A program made the translations under genes and the position numbers. Below the pieces are notes generated by a model. It saw nothing but the letters and a program-made list of their open reading frames with translations. It ran no database searches and had not been told where the DNA came from. Shown here one piece after another: positions 43,624 to 51,910 of a stretch of 64,000 bases of DNA (its first letter is position 1; every line of letters begins with the position of its first letter). This DNA comes from an uncultured Draconibacterium sp. (GTDB lineage Bacteria > Bacteroidota > Bacteroidia > Bacteroidales > Prolixibacteraceae), in contig NZ_OY781365.1 of assembly GCF_963676815.1 (NCBI RefSeq), forward strand, positions 5,552,501-5,616,500, written 5' to 3'.

Positions 43624-46600
43624 CTACCTAAATATTAGTTTTCCAAAGTGTACCTGCTTGTTTTCGTCCAACACCCTAACCACATAAATACCCGATTTAT
43701 AATTGGCATTGCGATAAAGTTGAATTAGGGAATCGGTTGTTTGCTTGCAAAACATAACTTGCCCGGCCATATTGTAAATGGTCAGATCAGCACTACGAAA
43801 GCCATCCAAAGCTATATTAACGGTGTCATCGGCAGGATTGGGATAAATTTTCAACAGCTCTGCTTCTGTTTTAATTTCCTTGTTACCGGTTGGTTGCGTC
43901 AAGCTTAGTTCGAAATAATCCATATCGTAACCATAGCTTAACTTGTAAAAACGTATCACGTGCGTTCCTTTTTCCAAAAACAGGTTACCTACATTTTCAA
44001 TCAGGTATTCGCCTGTCCCGGTATAGCTAAGTGGCACATCGCTAAGCAAAGTTTTGTTTTCGTCGTGTAACGATATTGTAAAAGCCACAACTTCAGGCTC
44101 ACGCCGTGTGGTATGACGAATAAATAAATCGTAATAACCTTCGGTAGTTACATCGACGGTGTACTCCAGCCACTCTTGCCCCTGGTTGTATACCACCACA
44201 TTTTTCGAGCTGTTTAAATCCACAGTTTCATCTTCCCAATACGAGTATTTTGAAAAATCCGGGTCAGACCTATCGTAATACGATACATCTGCCCCACCAT
44301 AATCATAGTCTTCAAACTGAATTACGCCCGGTACCGGATGCGGTTGAAAATTGCTGGTTCGGGCCCACTGCCCCGGGGTTAGAATGGAAACAGAGGTTTC
44401 AACAGTTTCGCCACCGGCATCTTTGGCAACCAACTTCAGAATGTACGACGCTTCTGTCATGTTAGTAAGTTGTGCCACCGATTCCCAAATAAAAGGCGCC
44501 TCGTTTAAAGTGCCAACATTTGTACCGTTAACAAAAAGTGCTACTTCGGTAAAGTCGCTTCCAACCACTGCTTCAACCGACACGTTACTGCCTTTTTCAA
44601 CCATGGTATTATTGGCAAGGTTTTTAAATCCCAGCACCCTGCTTAAATTTACTTCTCCTTCAACAACAAGATTTCCTTTTTTATCAGCATCAGCTTCCAG
44701 TACGTGGTTGCCGAAGGTAAGCTTAGTACCCTCGCCTATGTAGAGTGTGGTTTGTGCTTTTTCCAAATCCTGTTCGGTTCGTACTACTGCAAATCGTCCA
44801 TTAAAAGTTAAACCCATTTCCGGCAGCGCAAACGTTTGGTTTTCATCTTCCTGACAAATCACGTAATCAACTATTGTTCTATTATCAATCTGGCTGGTAA
44901 CTTTTGCACCAACAATCACCTCTCCCCTGTACAAATGCTCAACCGATTTTACACTTGTATTGGTTGATTTTGATGGCTCAAATATATGAACGAAAGGCTT
45001 ATTCCAGGCTTCACCATTTTGTCGAACTGCGATTATACGGGTCATTTTATCTTGGTAATCCCCTTTCGCTTCGCGTGTTGCCGGACCGATAGCTTTTGTA
45101 TATTCGCGTGTTACACCGGCAGGCACAAATAGATTCATGTAAGTATTGGTTTCATTTAAGTCGAAACGAACTTTGGTTGCCTCGTCAAGCGGTACTGTAA
45201 CTTTCGTCTCTTCAAAAAAGCGCCATCCCGGAGATTTATGGGTATCACCAATATCGGTCTGATATCTTGTGGTTGGCGACACACTTAATTCATCGCCATT
45301 GCTATTTAAAATATGTGTTTCGTCGCCAATATTGTGGTATATGTAATCGTGAAAATTATTATTTACCGTAGATTTTGAACGGAACATATCAAAATAATAC
45401 CCGCTTGTTTCACTGGTACGAATCGTACTTAGTGTGCGTTGCTGCTCGCAATCATTCACTTCATCATCCAAAAACTGTGTGGCAAAGCTGAAATTCGGAT
45501 TAATCGGGTCTTCCATATGTTTCGGTTCTGCTGCCTCGTTTACCGTAGTGTTCATCCATAAATCAGAATTTGATTTCCAGGAACCTTGTTGAATCCCATG
45601 CGATGTACCATTCACAATTACCGTGTTGTTACCGGCATGTCGCCAAAAGTACCCCATGTGAACTTCTTCTTTTCTTTCGGCTAATGAGTTTGGCAAACCT
45701 CCATTGGCGGCCATAATATAATCGGCTCCATAAAGTTCCATGGTAATACCTGTGCAATGCGAGTGCACATAATGGGCACCTCCAATTATTCCACAAAGTC
45801 CGTAATCAATATTATTTTCCTCCACATAATTTCGTTGAAGTACAACACCGGCATGTTTTATAACGACGGTTGGTTTTTGAAAATCAATTTCTCCATCAAT
45901 TTTCTCCGGAATATCTATTCCCAAAAACAACTGTTCAAAGGCTTTTACATTATCAAATGTAGAAACCGGAACTGCGGGATCATAACCACCATCAGCATCG
46001 TAGCCTTGGCGCAAAGCAACCTTAGCCTTTTGTTCGTATTGCGAAAAGCCTCTTCTTGTAGCCAAATTCAGGGTATACCTGTAAAGTGCCCCTGTTCCAT
46101 CATTATCTCTGTGCGAATCGCCATAACGCACAAAACGTCTGTTGGGATACCTCAGATTATCAAAAAGGAAATTACCATCCAAAATGTGCATGTTATTTGC
46201 CATCACATTCATTTCCGGCTTAAGGCGATCGACCAAATTAAGTACCAGTGTTATGTTTGGCATAAAACTGTAGCTAACTGCTTCAGGCCAAACACCCTGT
46301 TCGCCAAACATGGGTAAAATAGTTTTTGTAAATGAATTTTGCTGCTTTGTTCCCGTATTCCAAAATACATTAAACATCCGCTCTCTTTCGGTATCGTCTT
46401 CCACACAAAGAATACAAAACAAAACTCCGGGAGCCCTTAAAATGGGGTGGTTACTAACCGTTTTTCCAATTCTGGTATCGTCTCCTGCATGCTCTTGTAA
46501 CGCATTCATAGCAATATTATGTACCGCTTTTTGTGCTTTTACATTATCGAAATCTACCTTAGCCCTGGTTGAGTTCTTATAAAGTTTAGTGCCCGATTGT

Positions 46601-47124
46601 TTTAGATAATTAACCATTAAATCGTAGGCCATGGCAAACTGCAGATAACCAGCCCTGGGGTCGTAAAAATGACTTCCGCTGAAGGCTGTTGTTTCGGGTG
46701 TTCGCGGCGCCAGTTCTTCTATGTAAAACCAAAGAATATCGGCAGCAAACTGTGCATATTTCTCTTCACCTGTCACATAATAAATCATCGCCGCATACGA
46801 TGCATAATTCAGTACCTGTGCATGTTTGGCATTGCTAGCACTGGCTTCAGATTCCGAAAGGTGATCAGTGGTTTCGCACTCCGGGATTGTGGCTAAAATT
46901 GCCCCTGGATTAGAAATATGTGTATTCACTTTATCATCAACTGCAGCTTTGGCTTTTGTAATTATACTGGCAGCCCAGCTGTAATTTTCTACTTTGACCT
47001 GAATTTCGCCTTTATCTTGAGCAGTTGCCCAAATAACAGGGTGTTGCAACGATTGGGCTTGAGCTGCCACAAAAGTAATCACGAGCACAAGTAGCAGTTT
47101 GGTTTTTAATACCTTGTGTTTCAT
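43624..47124 (-). CDS. Heparinase II/III-fold polysaccharide lyase with T9SS tail (candidate ulvan lyase or dehydratase)
   Basis: A 1166-residue secreted protein (signal MKHKVLKTKLLLVLVITFVA). The order is an (alpha/alpha)6 toroid (HAQVLNYASYAAMIYYVTGE; GYLQFAMAYDLMVNYL), then a Hepar_II_III beta-sandwich (GGAHYVHSHCTGITMELYGA) and an Ig-like domain. A CBM6/malectin-like domain follows at about 950-1075 (VIQFEDYDYGGADVSYYDR). The end is a type A T9SS sorting domain (LKIYPNPADDTVNIAL). PL40-type ulvan lyases and a dehydratase of the Formosa ulvan locus share this fold; which one this is cannot be told. It has its own promoter region carrying operator site B. Confidence 0.8.
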   Translation of the reverse strand: MKHKVLKTKLLLVLVITFVAAQAQSLQHPVIWATAQDKGEIQVKVENYSWAASIITKAKAAVDDKVNTHISNPGAILATIPECETTDHLSESEASASNAKHAQVLNYASYAAMIYYVTGEEKYAQFAADILWFYIEELAPRTPETTAFSGSHFYDPRAGYLQFAMAYDLMVNYLKQSGTKLYKNSTRAKVDFDNVKAQKAVHNIAMNALQEHAGDDTRIGKTVSNHPILRAPGVLFCILCVEDDTERERMFNVFWNTGTKQQNSFTKTILPMFGEQGVWPEAVSYSFMPNITLVLNLVDRLKPEMNVMANNMHILDGNFLFDNLRYPNRRFVRYGDSHRDNDGTGALYRYTLNLATRRGFSQYEQKAKVALRQGYDADGGYDPAVPVSTFDNVKAFEQLFLGIDIPEKIDGEIDFQKPTVVIKHAGVVLQRNYVEENNIDYGLCGIIGGAHYVHSHCTGITMELYGADYIMAANGGLPNSLAERKEEVHMGYFWRHAGNNTVIVNGTSHGIQQGSWKSNSDLWMNTTVNEAAEPKHMEDPINPNFSFATQFLDDEVNDCEQQRTLSTIRTSETSGYYFDMFRSKSTVNNNFHDYIYHNIGDETHILNSNGDELSVSPTTRYQTDIGDTHKSPGWRFFEETKVTVPLDEATKVRFDLNETNTYMNLFVPAGVTREYTKAIGPATREAKGDYQDKMTRIIAVRQNGEAWNKPFVHIFEPSKSTNTSVKSVEHLYRGEVIVGAKVTSQIDNRTIVDYVICQEDENQTFALPEMGLTFNGRFAVVRTEQDLEKAQTTLYIGEGTKLTFGNHVLEADADKKGNLVVEGEVNLSRVLGFKNLANNTMVEKGSNVSVEAVVGSDFTEVALFVNGTNVGTLNEAPFIWESVAQLTNMTEASYILKLVAKDAGGETVETSVSILTPGQWARTSNFQPHPVPGVIQFEDYDYGGADVSYYDRSDPDFSKYSYWEDETVDLNSSKNVVVYNQGQEWLEYTVDVTTEGYYDLFIRHTTRREPEVVAFTISLHDENKTLLSDVPLSYTGTGEYLIENVGNLFLEKGTHVIRFYKLSYGYDMDYFELSLTQPTGNKEIKTEAELLKIYPNPADDTVNIALDGFRSADLTIYNMAGQVMFCKQTTDSLIQLYRNANYKSGIYVVRVLDENKQVHFGKLIFR

Positions 47125-47144
47125 TGGTTCTTTTCAAATTTTTT

Positions 47145-47152
47145 CAAACGTA
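47145..47152 (-). promoter_or_regulatory. -7 promoter box of heparinase-fold lyase gene
   Basis: TACGTTTG on the minus strand fits TAnnTTTG, lies 20 bp before the ATG and lacks a good -33 box. The operator-like site B starts 61 bp upstream. Confidence 0.55.
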
Positions 47153-47213
47153 GTCCAGTTTCGCAAGAATTAATTTAAGCCAAAAACCAGTTTCCTGAAC
47201 TTTATGGTCAAGG

Positions 47214-47248
47214 TTGAACAGATGTTGCAAATTGAAGTATTTGTTCAA
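47214..47248. promoter_or_regulatory. Candidate HTCS operator, site B
   Basis: A 35-bp site: TTGAACAGATGTTGC, AAATTGAAGTA, TTTGTTCAA. It matches site A at 30 of 35 positions with no gap and has the same 61-bp distance to the -7 box of the minus-strand gene. Confidence 0.65.
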
Positions 47249-47440
47249 TTAGGGGATGATTTTCAACCATCCCCTTGCCATTCGTAGTATTAGTATGAAG
47301 ACTATATCCTTGTAAAGAAAATCGATACCAGCCACAACGCTCATATATAGAAGATCACTAATAGTAGCCACATTCGCCCCCAGTTGGGATTATTTGTCAA
47401 AAAAATCATACTAAATAGCAACACACTACGTAGTGCGTAA
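47249..47440. other. Intergenic between GH2 and lyase genes
   Basis: It holds a perfect 8-bp hairpin (AGGGGATG 47251-47258 / CATCCCCT 47268-47275) next to operator site B. A 12-bp palindrome CACTACGTAGTG at 47423-47434, just after the GH2 stop, may belong to a terminator. No ORF. Confidence 0.45.
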
Positions 47441-50314
47441 TTACTTTAGAATTAAGCTTTCTATTTCTAATAAACTTATTTCTGTTATTGGATTAAAATC
47501 TCTGCCATTCATGTATTTTTTAAGGCTGTAAAGCAATTGGCGCGCTTCCGGGCGGTTTTTTATATCCGATTGAAGATCGACTCCTGCCATAAGCAATTTA
47601 CCGTTACTCACTTTAGCCTCAAAAATCAACGCCAGGTTGCGGTTGGTAACCCAATCATCGATAATGCGCACAATTGGCACGGGTGTATTTTCAAATCCTT
47701 CAATATTAATGGCATTGGAATGACTCATGGCATCCCACCACTGCCAGTTAGAATGGTACTCAGTAGGAAAATCCGCCAAGGCCGGATGATCAGAATTGCA
47801 CAAAATGCCCAATGTATGTGGTTTTTGATAGTTTGTCCATGCTGTATTCCAGAAAATGCTGGAGAACCCAACGGCTACTTCGCCTCCCTGTCCTTCCTTA
47901 ATGCTGCCTTTTTCAACTGTTAGCAGCACCTTGCCGCCTTTATTTAAGGTTTCTATTGCTTTTTTATTCAGTCTTGAAACCACGAGCACATCGCTTTCAA
48001 CCTTTGGCAATTCCGATGGATACACCCAAATATCCCATGTATTTACAAAACCAGCCACATCTACCTGCAATTGGAATTTAGCAGCTTTCTCAACTTCAAT
48101 TGATTCGTTTATTGAGCCCAAGGAAATGTTGTGCCCCCAGCTGATATCGGCTTTATTGAAAGTCCCTTCTTTTACAGTGTTTCCATCGGCATCAACTATC
48201 CTCCATGCCGGCACTATTTCTTTGAGTTCCTTTTCGCCGTAATGTGATATTTCCACATCGCAGGCCACTTTTTCGTCGCTGGTGAAAATCAATTTTTTGA
48301 AACGTGCCAATGGCACTGTTACATCGCAAAACTGTTTGAATTCTTCTGGCGTAACGTATCCTTTTTCATCGTAAAATGCATCCAATACACCCACTAAAGC
48401 TGTTCCCTGGCCCGAGAAATCGCTTAAATCCAACAATTGAAAACCGCCAATTCCGGGAGTTCGCAATGCAGCTTCAATATCGGCCTTGTAGCAAAGAACT
48501 TGCAGCATTCCCGATGCCTTTACAAAATCGTCGGCCAAATGCATCATTCCATGCGCCTCCAGACTTTTTTGAAAAATTTCGAAGTTGGTCGCTTTCATAA
48601 CCCCATCGTACTTTTCGATCTCTTTAAAATTTGGATATACACACCATTGTCCTGTTTCGTGCGCTATCATGGGTGCATCCAGATTTTCCATTATCTTTCT
48701 CCAATCATAATCGCTTCGTGGTTCTTCCTTATTGATAATACTTTCCAGGTTTTGGTTCCAGCCCTGAATACGTGTGCCCCGGTGGGTATTGTGAAAATCA
48801 TTTTCGGGAATAAGAGGCCAGCCGGCGCCAGTGGTATAAATGCGGCGTGTATCGCCTTTTGCTTTCCAGTATTTCACAAAATCAATTAAATAGGCTTTGT
48901 GGTTTTTACCGTGGGGCTCGTTACCGTATGGCATCAAACAAAATGACGGATGATTTCCGTAAACCTCAACCATACGTTCGCTTTCATCGTAAATCCATTG
49001 ATCCAAAGCCGTGCTATCTCCTAAATTAACCGCCCAGGCCGAAGCTTCAACCTGGTAATAAAAACCCAGTTTATCGGCTACATCAAAAGCTGCTTTTGGC
49101 GGGCACCAGGAATGGAATCGTATGTGGTTTAATCCGTATTCTTTGCATTTATTAAGAATGCGTTCCCACGATGCTCTATCGGTTGGAGGGTAGCCGGTTT
49201 TTGGAAAAACTGCGCAATCTAAGGTTCCGCGTAAATATACTGGTCGACCATTGTTTTCGAGCGTTTTACCCACATTTTTGAACTCGCGCATACCAAAGTT
49301 ACCCTTCCAGGTATCGTTGGCATTCGCTGCATTCAATTGCACCGATAGTTGGTACACATTTGGGTTGAACTCGTCCCACAACTGCACATCGTCGCCCATT
49401 TCGTAATTCACAACAATGGTATCTGTTTCTGCTTCCATGTCAAAAGCAGTACTCAAATTGGCTACTTTATGTATTGCATCTGAATTGATTGTTGCAGCTC
49501 CAATTTGCAGTTTACCAGCTTGGGCACTGCCGGTATTATTTTTCAGAACAATTTCAAGGCGCGCCTTTTTTGTTGCCAGGTTAGGATAAATCTGCACGTT
49601 TGAAACATACAATTTATCTCTTTTCACCAGCTTAATTTCGCCAACAATTCCGTTCCAGTTGCTTTGGGTATTATCGCTTATGCTGTGTGCATCAATCCCC
49701 ACGTTTACCTCTTTTACCCGGTTATCAATGCTAATGGTTATGGTATTTGCTCCGGGCTGAATAAATTCACTCACATCATAACGGTGCGCCACTCCCAGCG
49801 CATTTTGTAGCCCAACGTAATTGCCGTTAACCCAAACACTTGTTTCCCAGTGTGGACGTTCCAGGTAAAGTTCCAGGCTTTTCCCCTGCCAGTCCTCAGG
49901 CACTGTAACCTCCTTTTGGTACCATGCTCTGCCCACATAATGGTAATCGGAAATGAGCCAAAACGGATACCTGAATTTATCGTTGCTTAAATACGGTTTG
50001 TAATTTTCATCGTCGTACCACTGTTTTCCCTCGGGGTATTCCCTCCATGTATTTCCAGTGAATTTGGTATGGTAACCCACCGGAATTCCTTTGTTTTGTT
50101 CAGGCATGGAACCCGGTAAAACAATTGTATCATTCAATTCCTTTGTAAACCACTTTTCTGAAAGTCCATTATCCAGACTATCGATTTGGAAACTCCAGTC
50201 ACCCGAAAGGTCGATTTCAGTTACACCCTTTTTTGCACAGCTGCTCAGCAGGGCAATTCCCAAAAACAGTACTAAGGTTACATCTCTCATTTTTAAAAAA
50301 CTCAATTTCCTCAT
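47441..50314 (-). CDS. GH2 glycoside hydrolase, large, lipoprotein
   Basis: About 957 residues with a lipoprotein signal (FLGIALLSSC). The GH2 jelly-roll (WYQKEVTVPEDWQGKSLELY; HWETSVWVNGNYVG) and Ig domains precede the barrel. Its acid/base Glu is near residue 466 (LMPYGNEPHGK) and its nucleophile Glu near 553 (MIAHETGQW). The long C-terminal beta domain has no assigned role. It resembles beta-glucuronidase/rhamnosidase-type GH2 of algal PULs more than LacZ; specificity is unknown. Starts at 50338, 50314 and 50290 are all open; 50314 gives a basic N-terminus before the signal. It lies 30 bp after the GH16 gene. Confidence 0.88.
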   Translation of the reverse strand: MRKLSFLKMRDVTLVLFLGIALLSSCAKKGVTEIDLSGDWSFQIDSLDNGLSEKWFTKELNDTIVLPGSMPEQNKGIPVGYHTKFTGNTWREYPEGKQWYDDENYKPYLSNDKFRYPFWLISDYHYVGRAWYQKEVTVPEDWQGKSLELYLERPHWETSVWVNGNYVGLQNALGVAHRYDVSEFIQPGANTITISIDNRVKEVNVGIDAHSISDNTQSNWNGIVGEIKLVKRDKLYVSNVQIYPNLATKKARLEIVLKNNTGSAQAGKLQIGAATINSDAIHKVANLSTAFDMEAETDTIVVNYEMGDDVQLWDEFNPNVYQLSVQLNAANANDTWKGNFGMREFKNVGKTLENNGRPVYLRGTLDCAVFPKTGYPPTDRASWERILNKCKEYGLNHIRFHSWCPPKAAFDVADKLGFYYQVEASAWAVNLGDSTALDQWIYDESERMVEVYGNHPSFCLMPYGNEPHGKNHKAYLIDFVKYWKAKGDTRRIYTTGAGWPLIPENDFHNTHRGTRIQGWNQNLESIINKEEPRSDYDWRKIMENLDAPMIAHETGQWCVYPNFKEIEKYDGVMKATNFEIFQKSLEAHGMMHLADDFVKASGMLQVLCYKADIEAALRTPGIGGFQLLDLSDFSGQGTALVGVLDAFYDEKGYVTPEEFKQFCDVTVPLARFKKLIFTSDEKVACDVEISHYGEKELKEIVPAWRIVDADGNTVKEGTFNKADISWGHNISLGSINESIEVEKAAKFQLQVDVAGFVNTWDIWVYPSELPKVESDVLVVSRLNKKAIETLNKGGKVLLTVEKGSIKEGQGGEVAVGFSSIFWNTAWTNYQKPHTLGILCNSDHPALADFPTEYHSNWQWWDAMSHSNAINIEGFENTPVPIVRIIDDWVTNRNLALIFEAKVSNGKLLMAGVDLQSDIKNRPEARQLLYSLKKYMNGRDFNPITEISLLEIESLILK

Positions 50315-50344
50315 AATAAACATTTTAAACCACCCCATTTGCGA

Positions 50345-51910
50345 TTACTTTTTCACCATTAATTTTACATCTCTGCCTTTTCCTGTAGCTACCTCAAGCA
50401 TGTACATTCCTGCTGGCAGATCGGTAGTAGTGATATGTAGTTCATTTACGAAATGGGATACCTGTGCTTCTTTTAATATTCGTCCATCCATGGAGACGAT
50501 TCGCCAAAGACTAATTCCATCTACTAAGTCAAGACTTACATTTATTTCATTTGTAAACGGATTGGGGTAAGCTTTTATCGTTGGTTTATTTCGCACACTA
50601 CTCACTCCTGTTGAAATATCCTTCGTGTAATACCCCATTAAGCTCAACTCGGCAACATTTGTAAACGCGTTACTATTAACCTCTGATAAAGCTACCAGGC
50701 GAACATATTTGCATACCACCGTATCGGGCAATTGAACCGATTTTTCATCGCCATTTGCAGCGAAAGTTCCGCTGGCAAGCGGTTCGCCCCAATTTTGCTT
50801 GTCGTTTGAGGCATAGAATTCGTATTCGGCAATATTCCCGTTCAGGTTATTATCCTGACGGGGCAAATAGTTAAAAGCATATATTTTTGCGCTGTCTCCC
50901 AGGTCAATCTGAATCTCATGCGGATAAGAAGGACTGTTATCTTTCCATTCGGTATGCCAAAAGGTGTATGGATTTCCGTCGAAGGCATAGGTTGCCAGAT
51001 TACCACCATAGTCATCCTCGCTGTCGGCGTATAAAAGCTGCCAGTTCTCCTTACTTAAAGTTGAATCATTGTCGGAAGAATCTTCGCCTTTCCACACCCG
51101 TATGTAATCTACCTGTGTTTCGGTTAAGTAACCAATGGGAAGATCTACGAAATACTGGTTGCCTTCCACACCAAAACTGGCTCCGTTGGAAAGCCACAAA
51201 AACTCGGGACTGTGCACCACCCATTTCTGATCGGAATAACGTACTTTGAAAACACCATCGTAATATATTTCCATGGCATTGGGAGTCCAGTAAAAACCCC
51301 AAACGTGAAATCCTGAATGAATTCCGGGCGTATCAAACTGTTTTGTGTTGGCCTGATGATTTGCACCATATCCATCAATATGCACTACAGATTTTGTAAA
51401 ATCACCCGTCCATGCCGATTCGAAAACATCTATTTCTGCTCCATCGTTTGCTGTGCCATCCACGTTGCCCATATTTGGCCCCTGCAACCAAAAAGCGGTG
51501 TGTGTACCTTTGCTTGCGTCACCAATTTTAATGCGGGCCTCAAAATAACCATACTGGGTGTGGTATTTACTATACGTTTGAATGGAACCGTTGGTCATGG
51601 AATTACTACCTGTTTTAAACACCTTCAGAATCAGGTTCCCTCCATCAACCGAAACATTTTCGGATTTCCAGCGCCAATCGGTGATACCGATTTTTGGTCG
51701 TGCAGCTCTCGACTTTGTACTGTTATCAATGTTCCATGTGGCTGTATTTACTTCTGTTCCATTAAACTCGTCGCTGAATTCGAGCTCCCAGGAACCGGGA
51801 ACCGACGGGAGTGACGGTTTTACATCAGAAGGTGTTGCCTCGTCCACAAACTGCGCAAATAATTTATTGGTAAACACCAAAATGGAAATCAGCAGTATTA
51901 AATACCTCAT
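50345..51910 (-). CDS. GH16 endo-glycanase with F5/8 type C domain and T9SS tail
   Basis: A 521-residue secreted enzyme. The GH16 jelly-roll (about 40-280) has the catalytic bulge GAEIDVFES: Glu159 nucleophile, Asp161, Glu164 acid/base (ExDxxE form, as in agarases, porphyranases and carrageenases). A discoidin-like F5/8C domain follows (about 290-430; SYPHEIQIDLGDSAKIYAFN and YLPRQDNNLNG). A type A T9SS signal ends it (IKAYPNPFTNEINVSLDL). Its ATG directly follows the stop of the upstream gene (TAAATG), so translation is coupled. GH16 acts on beta-1,3/1,4 glucans or galactans, which does not fit ulvan. Confidence 0.92.
   Translation of the reverse strand: MRYLILLISILVFTNKLFAQFVDEATPSDVKPSLPSVPGSWELEFSDEFNGTEVNTATWNIDNSTKSRAARPKIGITDWRWKSENVSVDGGNLILKVFKTGSNSMTNGSIQTYSKYHTQYGYFEARIKIGDASKGTHTAFWLQGPNMGNVDGTANDGAEIDVFESAWTGDFTKSVVHIDGYGANHQANTKQFDTPGIHSGFHVWGFYWTPNAMEIYYDGVFKVRYSDQKWVVHSPEFLWLSNGASFGVEGNQYFVDLPIGYLTETQVDYIRVWKGEDSSDNDSTLSKENWQLLYADSEDDYGGNLATYAFDGNPYTFWHTEWKDNSPSYPHEIQIDLGDSAKIYAFNYLPRQDNNLNGNIAEYEFYASNDKQNWGEPLASGTFAANGDEKSVQLPDTVVCKYVRLVALSEVNSNAFTNVAELSLMGYYTKDISTGVSSVRNKPTIKAYPNPFTNEINVSLDLVDGISLWRIVSMDGRILKEAQVSHFVNELHITTTDLPAGMYMLEVATGKGRDVKLMVKK

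Noticed and set aside
45757..46317. 186-codon plus-strand ORF opposite the lyase gene
   Set aside because: Antisense shadow with no domain; the minus-strand lyase frame is unbroken.
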